64,000 nucleotides of DNA from NCBI RefSeq assembly GCF_003397585.1, contig NZ_QJUV01000001.1, forward strand, positions 1,342,825-1,406,824. The letters run 5' to 3'. Both the position numbers and the translations under genes were made by a program. The stretch is from Gardnerella piotii (GTDB lineage Bacteria; Actinomycetota; Actinomycetes; Actinomycetales; Bifidobacteriaceae). Of this stretch, positions 55,278-63,913 are shown piece by piece (the stretch's first letter is position 1; the number at the start of each line of letters is the position of its first letter). Below the pieces are notes generated by a model. That model made no database searches. It was not told the origin of the DNA and was given only the letters and a program-made list of their open reading frames with translations.

Positions 55278-57113
55278 TCACTTCAAGCACTTTGCCAAAG
55301 AATCCGCATTCGCTCGCATCATATCCGCGTAAGTTCGCACTTTAGAGTCGAAAGCATCTCCATAAATCGGGCAAACTTTTACGTGCGCTTGCGCAGCAAG
55401 CTCTTTAAGCACAGACGAACGCGAGATCAAATTTGGCTCCAAAAACACAGCTGGAATCTCTAAATCGCGCAAAATCTGCTGCAATCTACGCCTATCTTGC
55501 ACGCTCGGCTCGCTCGAAGGATTAATCGTTACAAATCCTGCAATATTCACGCCGTAAGTCTTACCCAAGTACGCAAAAGCGTCGTGCGTTGTAACCAAAT
55601 TGCGCTTCTCTTTTGGTATTGACGCAACTTTTTTGCGCATATAAGCGTCTACATCTAACAACTTGTTAATGTATCGATCCGCATTTTCGCGATATTTACG
55701 AGCATTTTTCGGGTCCACTTCGCAAAGGCGATCTGCGATTGTGCGCACGTATGCTATGCCATTTTTTACGGATTGCCACAAATGCGGGTCAATATCTCCG
55801 TGAACGTGCTTTCCTAAAACTGCTTGCGGCAGCTGATAAATCTTTTGCCTTGCAGCTCCCAAAAACCTGTATCCGCGTTCGGCTGGTATCTCTTTTAGCG
55901 CGTTAGTTGGCACTTCTACAACAACATCTTGCGGCTTGTAATACACGCGTTTTGGCGCAGCGGAGCGTTTTTCTTGCAAAGTATCTACGCGGTACACAAA
56001 TCCACGTTTTGCTAAGTCGTAAGCCAAATCTGCATGACCTTTGTTCAGCACTACGCTAGCTCCACGTTTTTTGGCTATTTTTTGCGCGTTTACGCCTACA
56101 GCAAATCGCATTTTAGCGTTTCCAAGACTAGAAACTACCTCGTTTTGCGCGTTTAGCATGTCGGCGTGCAATTCAAGCGTGTATTCGCCTGGCTTGCTAA
56201 ACGCCCAGCTTAAATGCGTGTGCGCGTCTGCTGGCAAGTCTATGTGGTCTTCTGCGCTTATGCCGTTTGCGCTGTTAAAGTATGTTTCTACGCTTCCAAA
56301 AGTGCCAGTCAAGTATGCGAATAGCGCGCCAGGCCCTTTTACTTTCGTTGCTGTTAAGCGTATTCTGTCGGAGCGCTTCATGTTGTATGAGTTAGGCTTT
56401 ATTACAGTTGCGCGACCTTCTTTTGTTGCGGTAGAAGGCGCATTTGATTGCAAAGATTGACCTGACTTTTCTAGTTGGCTAGCTTGCTGTGAATTTGTTT
56501 TTGTTTTATTGAGATTGTTTAGCGAAGCTAACTCACCAGCCGCCGCCGAGGGCGATTCTTCCGCACGCTTTTGCGTATTTGCACTTGTAGCGCCTTGCGC
56601 GCTATGCGCTTCCTCGCTCGGTTGCGCAGCCATGCGTTCTGTAGCAAGCCCTAGCCAAATCGTGTCTAAAGACACGTCTTCTATCATCGGAATAATATCT
56701 GCCGCGTGCTTAACGCTTTCTTCCGCAAGTTGCACATTTGGCACACCTTTTCGCAAATTCGCATCTAAAGCTGTAATTACGCCGTGTTCTTCAAGCATCA
56801 TGTAATTGCTAAAAGCAACATCCGCGTACACAACGTCTCTAATTGAGCGCAAACGCGGCTCGTACGAATGCGGATCCGCGTTGTCTGGCACAATCGCACT
56901 CACATTTGCTGCGTCTCCTGCAACATTCGCAACCATATCTCGCAAAACGCCCGTTGTTGTTACAACGTTAATTTTGCCAGACCTTGAGCTATTTGCGTGA
57001 AGTACACTATTAGGCGCACCGCACGCGCCCATCGGCAGCGCTGTTAAAACAGCTAAAGCAGCCGCAACAGCACGCATCGCGCTCTTTTTACCTACTAAAT
57101 CAACGAATTTCAT
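55278..57113 (-). CDS. Metal-binding lipoprotein of ABC transporter with inserted surface-repeat domain
   Basis: Cluster A-I (ZnuA/MntC-like) solute-binding protein, about 611 residues against the usual 300. Numbered from the upstream TTG (four residues longer): hydrophobic leader and lipobox-like MGAC (Cys35); first lobe with the metal ligand DPHSY (His86); a Ser/Gln/Asn-rich linker (170-240); an inserted domain with HTHLSWAFSKPGEY (His302, His304) and GHADLAYD (His364); then the second lobe with HVHGDIDPHLW (440-450) and THDAF (His514). This matches what I recall as the 'anchored repeat-type ABC transporter, substrate-binding' family. The domain halves occur in an order reversed from that in the three surface proteins. 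Confidence 0.9.
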   Translation of the reverse strand: MKFVDLVGKKSAMRAVAAALAVLTALPMGACGAPNSVLHANSSRSGKINVVTTTGVLRDMVANVAGDAANVSAIVPDNADPHSYEPRLRSIRDVVYADVAFSNYMMLEEHGVITALDANLRKGVPNVQLAEESVKHAADIIPMIEDVSLDTIWLGLATERMAAQPSEEAHSAQGATSANTQKRAEESPSAAAGELASLNNLNKTKTNSQQASQLEKSGQSLQSNAPSTATKEGRATVIKPNSYNMKRSDRIRLTATKVKGPGALFAYLTGTFGSVETYFNSANGISAEDHIDLPADAHTHLSWAFSKPGEYTLELHADMLNAQNEVVSSLGNAKMRFAVGVNAQKIAKKRGASVVLNKGHADLAYDLAKRGFVYRVDTLQEKRSAAPKRVYYKPQDVVVEVPTNALKEIPAERGYRFLGAARQKIYQLPQAVLGKHVHGDIDPHLWQSVKNGIAYVRTIADRLCEVDPKNARKYRENADRYINKLLDVDAYMRKKVASIPKEKRNLVTTHDAFAYLGKTYGVNIAGFVTINPSSEPSVQDRRRLQQILRDLEIPAVFLEPNLISRSSVLKELAAQAHVKVCPIYGDAFDSKVRTYADMMRANADSLAKCLK

Positions 57114-57138
57114 TAATTTTACCAACGTTTTCTACGCA

Positions 57139-59511
57139 CTATTTCAAACCCATAAGCGCGCTAAATAAGCCCCCTGCAGGTATTAGTCCGCGTTTGCGTA
57201 GAACAAACAATCCAGCTGCGCAAGTTCCAGAAATCGTTGCAATTCCAAGGCTTAAAGCAGTGTATGCAACTACTGGCTTGCGTTGGAACAAGCCTATAAT
57301 TCCACTAGGTTCTTCGCTTTTAACGCCGCTTCTAAGGCTTTGGCTTAATCCTTTAATTCGCTTTGCGCCGTACTTTGATTGCAAGCCCTTTGACTTTCCT
57401 AAAGTGCTTCCAGAAAGACTTACAGACCTGCCAGTTTTGCCCGTTTTAGCAGACTTTGCAAGACCAGAGCCAGACCCAAAGAACGACGATCCTCCGCCAG
57501 AATAAGATCCAGCTAACGCAGTTGAACCGCCGTTATTGTTGCCATTGTTACCATTATTTGCATTTGTATTTACATTGGTGTTATTGACGTTACCATCATT
57601 CTGGACATTTTCCTGGCCATCTTCCTGGCCATCTACATCTTCATCATCACCATCGCCATCATCGCCATCTTCATCGCTTCCAGCGCTACAACTCATAGGC
57701 TTTTCCATTGGATCCACACCAATCGCAAAATGGAAGTCCTTTGCAACTGTTTTTCCATTAGCGCTTACAGCAAGACGAATCGTGTAGTACCCAGACTTTG
57801 AAAAATCCCAATTCAAATGCATATGCGTGTTTGCTGGAATAGTGTACGTGCGGTTTCCGCCGCTAGACATAAGCGTTTTAGCTTTTCCGCCTAACGAACC
57901 TTGCAACCAAATGCGCACACTACCTGGCCCTTTTACAGATTTAAGGCTGATTTTACTTGGCTTGTGTGGTCTTAAATTCTGGTTACTCCAGCCAACCCAT
58001 GGCACGCTATTTTTTTGCGTTTGTGGCAGTCTCCACACGCTACCGTCTTTAGCTGATTTTCCAGCATAAAACACAACTTTGCTAGGGTCACGCTTTACGT
58101 GGCTTCCAGTCACGTCTTCTTGAACAGCAAATCCTATTCCGTTACCAGTTGAATATGTTGCTAAATCAACGTGACCATGCTTTATGACCAGCTTATTGCC
58201 TTGTAAATCCTTAAATTTGGAGCATTTTTTACTTGACTTTTGCTTTTTATTTTTGGATTTAGATTCAGCTTCAGACTCGCCACTACCACTATTTTCGCCA
58301 TCTTCACTGCCATCTTCACTGGAGCTATGATTTGCTAATCCATCTTTTGGCTTTGCACCAGGCCATGGTGTTACGTAAACTCTGTTGTTGTTTCCGTTTA
58401 TGACTATCGAAGTGGAAGAATCTTCATCATCTTCATCTTCGCTATCTTCAGATTCTTCATCTTCATTGCCATCATCTTTTTTATCTGAATCAGAATGCAT
58501 AAATTTGTTAAATCCGCTGTAATCGTTAAAACTATTGTCGTCCGCAATAGCTGATTCTCTACTATCTTTACTATCTTTAGAATCCGCGTTTTTCATATCC
58601 ACTTCAAACGTGTAGTCTTGAACGTCTTTAACAATACTTCCACTTTCAGTTATTGCAGCGGCTTCCATGCTAAGAACATACTTGCCTGCTTTTGTAAACA
58701 CCCAGCTAACGTGCATATGCTTTTCTGCATCTACATACATTTTGTTCGGAAACTTTGTATTAGGCGTTCCTATAACAGGCGTTATTTCGCTATGAGCGTC
58801 TTCTTGGTACGCATACACAGCTCCACCCTTCGGCATAACTGCCTTTTTTATTGCAAAGCGAACAGCAACTATTCCAGCTTTTTTGTCTAATGTTTCTGTT
58901 GCAAAACCAGGCCACAATTTACTTGTATCTTGTGTTTGAGGCAATCCCCAAACTGGCAAATTTGCAGCATTTTCTGGCAAGAATTTTAAGCCTTCACTAG
59001 ACTGCTTAGTGTTACTTCCAAGTACAAATATCAATCGACTTGTACTAAACCTAATATGATTACCACTATTGCCTGGGAAGTCATCTCCGCGCGTAGATAA
59101 AACAAACTTTCCGCTTTTGCTAATATACGTTGCAAAAGCGTCTGTATGACCTTTGTATACTCTACATTTTGCAATTATGGAAGAATCATCGACCTTTTCA
59201 TCATCGTCTTTCATAGAAGCATATTTGCAAGCTTCTTCATTTTCAGATTGATTAGAATCTTCATTCTTATTGTCAGAATACTGATTGGAAACTGTAGAAG
59301 AACCTTCTTGTGCATCAGATGTATCTTGCCCGTCTTGTTCAGCAGACTCCTCTTGCGCAGCTTCACTCGCATATGCACTACCACAATTGCAGCAGCACAT
59401 CGATGCCAAGAATCCAAAAGATATTATTGCGCTTATAATCGCGCTTATTAGCCTAAAGCAGATTAAGGTTTTATTACGCAAAGTTTTATTACTCAATGTT
59501 TTATTACGCAT
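57139..59511 (-). CDS. Surface-anchored protein with two GHxD/HxHxxW domains
   Basis: 790 residues: an odd N-terminus made of three tandem (R/S)NKTL units, a signal helix (20-45) and acidic low-complexity linkers. Domain one is at about 115-300 (GHTD near 121; LPQTQ 190-194; HMHVSW 265-270) and domain two at about 440-600 (GHVD near 446; LPQTQ 495-499; HMHLNWDFSKSGYY 563-576). An Asp/Gly/Asn-rich stretch, a Gly/Ser stretch and a C-terminal membrane helix with basic tail follow. No LPxTG is visible. Its ATG overlaps the preceding gene by eight bases. Likely exposed on the cell surface, feeding the transporter encoded downstream (inference). Confidence 0.88.
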   Translation of the reverse strand: MRNKTLSNKTLRNKTLICFRLISAIISAIISFGFLASMCCCNCGSAYASEAAQEESAEQDGQDTSDAQEGSSTVSNQYSDNKNEDSNQSENEEACKYASMKDDDEKVDDSSIIAKCRVYKGHTDAFATYISKSGKFVLSTRGDDFPGNSGNHIRFSTSRLIFVLGSNTKQSSEGLKFLPENAANLPVWGLPQTQDTSKLWPGFATETLDKKAGIVAVRFAIKKAVMPKGGAVYAYQEDAHSEITPVIGTPNTKFPNKMYVDAEKHMHVSWVFTKAGKYVLSMEAAAITESGSIVKDVQDYTFEVDMKNADSKDSKDSRESAIADDNSFNDYSGFNKFMHSDSDKKDDGNEDEESEDSEDEDDEDSSTSIVINGNNNRVYVTPWPGAKPKDGLANHSSSEDGSEDGENSGSGESEAESKSKNKKQKSSKKCSKFKDLQGNKLVIKHGHVDLATYSTGNGIGFAVQEDVTGSHVKRDPSKVVFYAGKSAKDGSVWRLPQTQKNSVPWVGWSNQNLRPHKPSKISLKSVKGPGSVRIWLQGSLGGKAKTLMSSGGNRTYTIPANTHMHLNWDFSKSGYYTIRLAVSANGKTVAKDFHFAIGVDPMEKPMSCSAGSDEDGDDGDGDDEDVDGQEDGQENVQNDGNVNNTNVNTNANNGNNGNNNGGSTALAGSYSGGGSSFFGSGSGLAKSAKTGKTGRSVSLSGSTLGKSKGLQSKYGAKRIKGLSQSLRSGVKSEEPSGIIGLFQRKPVVAYTALSLGIATISGTCAAGLFVLRKRGLIPAGGLFSALMGLK

Positions 59512-60580
59512 TGTTCTGTCCTAAATTATTAAAAATCGAAGTGTTTTGGTGCGAGTTGGAATCATGCTGATTAATCGCCATTTGGCGCGCACGCTTGCTC
59601 TTTACTACAGCGAATGCAATAAACGCAATAATTATGATTGTTAAAATCGCAAATACAATCATCACAATTTGCGCGATTGCTACAGTGTCGTCAGAGCTGG
59701 ACTTGTGCTTTTTTCTAGAGCTATTTGCAAATTTATTGCCATTATTGTTTTCGCTATTAGCTGCGTTTCCGTCGCCATTACCATCCGCGTCTTCGCTGCC
59801 ATTAGCCTCATCTTGCGCATCCGTTTGCGAAGCTCCGCCTTGATCTGCACTACCAGCACTTGCGCTTGGCAAAGCCGCTTGCGCATCCGTTTTATCTCCT
59901 ACAGCAAAGTTAAGAACGCGAGTATCGCTTACAGCGCGGCCGTTTTTAAGCTTTCCAGAAAAAGTGAGTTTTACGTGGTAGATTCCAGGCTTAGAGAACA
60001 CCCAATTTACATGCGTGTGCGCGTTCGCTTCAATCCAGCTGTTTTGCGGATATCCTTTAGTGCTATCCCATAATTGCTGTGGAGCATTATTGCCATTTTC
60101 CAAGTAAACATGCAATTTTCCAGGGCCACTTACACCATCAAGCGAAAGATTTGCTCCGCGGTCTAGCTCGTTTAGCACTCCGCCTTCTTGAGTGTTCCAC
60201 CCAAGCCATGGAACGTCAGGATTTTGAGTTTGCGGAATCACATAAAGCTTTGTTCCTGGCTTTTCGCCAATAAAACTGTAGGTAGAATCGTTTGGCATTG
60301 GAATAATCGAGTTGCTGCCAAGCTTAAATACCACATTTTCTGGGTCTCTCCAAACTGGCTCATCGCCAGTATCATCGCGGATTTTCATCTTCCAGTTACC
60401 ACCCGAAAGCGTTGGTCCAAAATCAGCGTGACCCGCTTGAATCATCACTGGCTGATTGCTTGTTACAGCATTCGCTGACCCAACAAGTGGAGATGGCATT
60501 AAAACTGTTGCAATCAACGTAATCGCCGAACATATTGCAGCAATAAGTGCGATTGCTACGTGATTCTTATTTTTACTCAT
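59504..60580 (-). CDS. Surface-anchored protein with one GHxD/HxHxxW domain
   Basis: 358 residues: a signal peptide with cleavage near SANA (34-37); one domain at about 45-232 with GHAD (His51), IPQTQNPDVPWLGW (115-128) and HTHVNWVFSKPGIY (188-201); an acidic Asp/Asn/Gly-rich linker; a single membrane helix at about 302-326; and a short cytoplasmic tail rich in Gln, Asn and Ser. Second gene of the operon, 67 bp after the first. The general layout is that of a cell-surface receptor anchored in the membrane rather than by sortase. Confidence 0.88.
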   Translation of the reverse strand: MSKNKNHVAIALIAAICSAITLIATVLMPSPLVGSANAVTSNQPVMIQAGHADFGPTLSGGNWKMKIRDDTGDEPVWRDPENVVFKLGSNSIIPMPNDSTYSFIGEKPGTKLYVIPQTQNPDVPWLGWNTQEGGVLNELDRGANLSLDGVSGPGKLHVYLENGNNAPQQLWDSTKGYPQNSWIEANAHTHVNWVFSKPGIYHVKLTFSGKLKNGRAVSDTRVLNFAVGDKTDAQAALPSASAGSADQGGASQTDAQDEANGSEDADGNGDGNAANSENNNGNKFANSSRKKHKSSSDDTVAIAQIVMIVFAILTIIIIAFIAFAVVKSKRARQMAINQHDSNSHQNTSIFNNLGQNNA

Positions 60581-60647
60581 TTTTTATCCTTAAGTCCTAA
60601 ATTTGATTTTGTTATATTAGTTTTTCTAAAGTTTTGCGAACAGCTTT

Positions 60648-62942
60648 CTACAACAGCTTTATGCGTGGCTTCATCAAGAATGCGCCAGCTCCTGTTATTG
60701 CACACAAGCTCACACTTGCAGTTCCAACAGCAGCTGCCACCCACTTTGTTTTATGGCTGTTTTCTTCGCTATTTTCTTGCTCGTCGTCTAATTCACTGTC
60801 GTTATAATCGCTAGAATCATTAGAATCTTCGTGACTATTTTTTACCTTCTTGTTACCACTCTTAAGTGGCTTAGACTTTTTTATCACTTTAGATTTCTTT
60901 GACTTTCCAAAGCTGCCAAGCCCTGCGAATCCACCGCCTAATCTTCCTGATTTTCCAGCGTTAACAAGCCTTCCGCCAGAAAGAGGTCCAGCAGCAAGCG
61001 GCGTTACACTCTGTATTTTGTTTTCGCTTTGATTTTGGCTTCCGCTATTATCGTCATTTTCATCTAACTTTTTGTCGGAATTCTTGTCTAACTGCTTTTT
61101 ATTCTTCTTGCGATTCTTTTCTAAATCGCTATTGCTGTTAGAATCTTGACTATTTTCATCTTCCGTATCGTTTTTGTCGCCATTTTCATCGCCATTATTA
61201 TTTTCGTCATTCTCATCCGTTACAGATTCATGACTCTTATTCTTCTTGCGATTCTTTGTATTCTTACGATTTTGCTTGCGATTCTTTGTGTTCTTGCGAT
61301 TCTTATGCGACCCAGAATCGCCAGAATCGCCAGCTTCCCCATCCTTCCTATCTCTCTTTATGTTTACATTCCAATCGCAAAAATCGTCGTATCCAGCATT
61401 CCTATACAAAGTTCCATTATCCAAAACAAGCGAAGCGCGTATAACAGCATCTTGCATGCTCTTATCAATCACTAAATCAAGTGTGCTTCCTTCTGCCATT
61501 GGTATGTTCTTAAACTCTTTTTCGCCGTCTTTTTTAATCATCCACCTGTATTTTTTGACTATGGATGTAACAGGCTTTTCTGGTTCTCCTGCCTTACCAT
61601 TTACAACAGGCACGCGAGGCGAATACAGCTTTGCATTAAGATGTACGGTTTCGCCAATCTTAACCTTGTTTTTGCCCTTAATTGCAACAACTGGCCTACC
61701 GTCGGCTCCGTGATCTTCTACAACAATTTTTGCAGTTGCGCGTTGTTTTTCATAATCAAAAGTGCCTTCAAAAGCCGTAACAATAACAGAAACTTGCATA
61801 TTATTCATTGCAGGCTCTGGAGGAAGTATAAGCCTTTCTCCAATAAAGCAAGTTCCTTCCGTACCCTTTTGCTCATCTGCACGCGTTATGCACCATTCAT
61901 ATGTAGGCCTTTTTATTTCTCCACTTGCGATTTTTTCCTTTAAACCATCCATGTATGTGTAAAGGTTTACGTCGCCGCCTTCTTCGTAAGAATGATAGTG
62001 AGGATGAGAGCCCGTTTTTCTAACTCCTAGAATGCATAACTGACCATCTTGGCACTCAGGGTTATCGATAGGGTCTTCGTCTTTAGTATTTGCATCCAAA
62101 ACTGGGATTTCCGCTTTTCCGCGTTCTCTAACAACCGAATCGCTCGAAACCATATGGCTGCTATTTGCATCAACTTCAAAAGTATATTTAGCAGTGTCTG
62201 TTTTAAGCGTTTTTTGAGTTACTCGATTCTTAATAACCGCATAAACCTCTAAAGTATAAGTTCCAGGCTCTGTAAATACCCAATTCGTATGCTGATGCGT
62301 AACCTGCGGCTGATGAATTACGCCTGGAAGCTCAAAACGACTACCTTCTTCACCTTCAACATCGTCTTTATCTTTGTATTCAAAAGACTTAGCTATATGC
62401 TCACCCTGCTTATTTTTATCCGTCTCCCATACTAAGACTTTTCCGCCTTTAGGAGCTGTTACTTTTTGCACAACAATGTCTGCAGTTGCTCCATCTGGAT
62501 TTTCTGCGTCAACAGCGTATCTTGCTATAGACGTATCCCATCCTGGGAATAGCTCTTTATCTTGTTTATTACCAGATTCGTCTAAAAGCCAATAACCTTT
62601 TGATGCATCGAATGGTAACTTGTTTTTGTAATTATCAAAAGGCTTAGTGCTATACGAAGAATTCCCAACCTTCATTGTTACGTTTTCTGGATTGTAAAGC
62701 ATTGAGTTGGCTTCAAAACCCATTATTAGCTTGTCATTGTGCATAAACGGATAAAAAATATCCATATGACCTTTTTTTAATTCATCCGTTTTATTTTCAT
62801 AATACTTATAAGACGTTTTATGATCATCCGCGTACGCAGGATTTGCAGCACTGAACCCCGATACCAGCACCGCAAACGCAAGCACCGCAACGCCGCACAT
62901 CGCGAACGCGCGTTTTACCATATTCTTAATGACCTGAGTCAT
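60648..62942 (-). CDS. Large surface-anchored protein, first gene of the anchored-repeat ABC operon
   Basis: From ATG 62942 the product is 764 residues. The signal peptide ends near NPAYA; a GHxD/HxHxxW domain spans about residues 45-250 (GHMD near 58; HQHTNWVFTEPGTY at 216-229); a CxxGxxC-like pair (ECQDGQLC) follows; an Ig-like region has GETVHLNAKLYSP; then a highly basic Asn/Lys/Arg repeat stretch, an Asp/Asn stretch, a Gly/Ser/Lys stretch and a C-terminal membrane helix. The frame opens 33 codons earlier at 63041, overlapping the promoter, which I take as non-coding; ATG 62969 is an alternative start. Function in metal or haem capture is inference from context. Confidence 0.85.
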   Translation of the reverse strand: MTQVIKNMVKRAFAMCGVAVLAFAVLVSGFSAANPAYADDHKTSYKYYENKTDELKKGHMDIFYPFMHNDKLIMGFEANSMLYNPENVTMKVGNSSYSTKPFDNYKNKLPFDASKGYWLLDESGNKQDKELFPGWDTSIARYAVDAENPDGATADIVVQKVTAPKGGKVLVWETDKNKQGEHIAKSFEYKDKDDVEGEEGSRFELPGVIHQPQVTHQHTNWVFTEPGTYTLEVYAVIKNRVTQKTLKTDTAKYTFEVDANSSHMVSSDSVVRERGKAEIPVLDANTKDEDPIDNPECQDGQLCILGVRKTGSHPHYHSYEEGGDVNLYTYMDGLKEKIASGEIKRPTYEWCITRADEQKGTEGTCFIGERLILPPEPAMNNMQVSVIVTAFEGTFDYEKQRATAKIVVEDHGADGRPVVAIKGKNKVKIGETVHLNAKLYSPRVPVVNGKAGEPEKPVTSIVKKYRWMIKKDGEKEFKNIPMAEGSTLDLVIDKSMQDAVIRASLVLDNGTLYRNAGYDDFCDWNVNIKRDRKDGEAGDSGDSGSHKNRKNTKNRKQNRKNTKNRKKNKSHESVTDENDENNNGDENGDKNDTEDENSQDSNSNSDLEKNRKKNKKQLDKNSDKKLDENDDNSGSQNQSENKIQSVTPLAAGPLSGGRLVNAGKSGRLGGGFAGLGSFGKSKKSKVIKKSKPLKSGNKKVKNSHEDSNDSSDYNDSELDDEQENSEENSHKTKWVAAAVGTASVSLCAITGAGAFLMKPRIKLL

Positions 62943-63040
62943 ATTACTGTTTCGCTCTCTACACTTCATCTTCTCTATTTCGCCTATTCGCGCTCTTCTT
63001 TCACGAATGACTATTGAAGATATCCATACAACGTCTAACA

Positions 63041-63070
63041 ATAATAATAATGATTCTCATTAATAGTCAA
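63041..63070 (-). promoter_or_regulatory. Operon promoter with metalloregulator-like palindrome between -35 and -10
   Basis: On the minus strand TTGACT (63070-63065) and TATTAT (63046-63041) are separated by exactly 18 bp. The whole spacer (63064-63047) is the near-palindrome ATTAATGAGAATCATTAT, which resembles Fur/Zur-type boxes. A repressor bound there would block polymerase. Located about 70-100 bp before the first gene of the surface-protein/ABC operon. Confidence 0.7.
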
Positions 63071-63087
63071 GTCGACACTCCGATAAA

Positions 63088-63118
63088 CAAAAACGCTGGC
63101 AGCTCAAAGCAACCAGCG
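63088..63118 (-). terminator. Rho-independent terminator after pncA
   Basis: Minus strand CGCTGG...CCAGCG stem, 13-base loop, then TTTTTG. It insulates the metal-regulated promoter 20 bp downstream from pncA transcription. Confidence 0.8.
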
Positions 63119-63169
63119 CAATTGTTCTTAATAGCTATTTAATAATTATTTATATTTTTAGCTAAGATC

Positions 63170-63724
63170 TTAGCCTTCTACAATATCTGCATTAAGGCAA
63201 GTCTTAAAATGACGAAGCGCCCACTCGTGACCTTGCGGATCAAAGCTTGCGACTGCATCTTTGTGAACTACGATTTTGAATCCAAGATTATACGCGTCAA
63301 CAGCAGTGTGAAGCACACAAATATCCGTGCAAACTCCCACCAAGTGCAGCTCCTCAATATGACGTTCGCGAAGCTTAATCAGCAAATCCGTGCCATTAAA
63401 CGACGAGTAGCGCGTCTTATGAATGTAATAAACGTTGCTTTTATCTTTATTTGCTTCGTAAAAATCACCAAGCGTGCCATATAACTTCTGGCCATGAGTT
63501 CCTGCAATATTGTGAGGTGGGAAAAGCTTAGTTTCAGGATGATACGGATCGTTTAGATGATGCGTATCGATTGCAAAAACAACGAATTCGCCAGCGTCTA
63601 GAAATTCTTGCGATATCTCCGTGATTCGCTTCTCGAGCTTTTGTGCAGGCTCTCCTACTGTAAGAGAGCCGTCGCTTGCCACGAAATCATTCGTATAATC
63701 AATGTTAATAAGAGCCTTTTTCAT
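63170..63724 (-). CDS. pncA: Nicotinamidase / isochorismatase-family cysteine hydrolase
   Basis: Likely deaminates nicotinamide to nicotinate in NAD salvage. The 184 residues have Asp9 in NIDYTNDF, metal ligands in IDTHHLND, Lys103 and the nucleophile Cys136 in GVCTDICVLHTA, the triad of PncA-type enzymes. GGAAGT lies just before ATG 63724. The family also holds other amidases, so the substrate is probable rather than certain. Confidence 0.88.
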   Translation of the reverse strand: MKKALINIDYTNDFVASDGSLTVGEPAQKLEKRITEISQEFLDAGEFVVFAIDTHHLNDPYHPETKLFPPHNIAGTHGQKLYGTLGDFYEANKDKSNVYYIHKTRYSSFNGTDLLIKLRERHIEELHLVGVCTDICVLHTAVDAYNLGFKIVVHKDAVASFDPQGHEWALRHFKTCLNADIVEG

Positions 63725-63872
63725 ACATACTTCCGTTTTTAATTGTGTTAAAGCTACACTTACACACTACTCTTTACGCTAACAAGATTCTTTACACTAA
63801 CATGTTTCAGCGCAATCGCACTACAGATTTGTTATATTTGCATCACGCGCGCGACGACCTGGTTTTAAATAA

Positions 63873-63904
63873 TAAAAAAGCGGGGAACAATCAAGTTCCC
63901 CGCT
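63873..63904 (-). terminator. Terminator of the rRNA operon
   Basis: Minus strand AGCGGGGAAC and GTTCCCCGCT form a ten-base stem with a six-base loop, followed by TTTTTTATT. It lies just past the 5S rRNA 3' end. Confidence 0.93.
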
Positions 63905-63913
63905 AGAAGAATA

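Noticed and set aside
55278..57113. Two genes or a frameshift in the oversized solute-binding protein
   Set aside because: The frame is continuous, both lobes and their metal-binding histidines are intact, and the insert matches the domain of neighbouring proteins.
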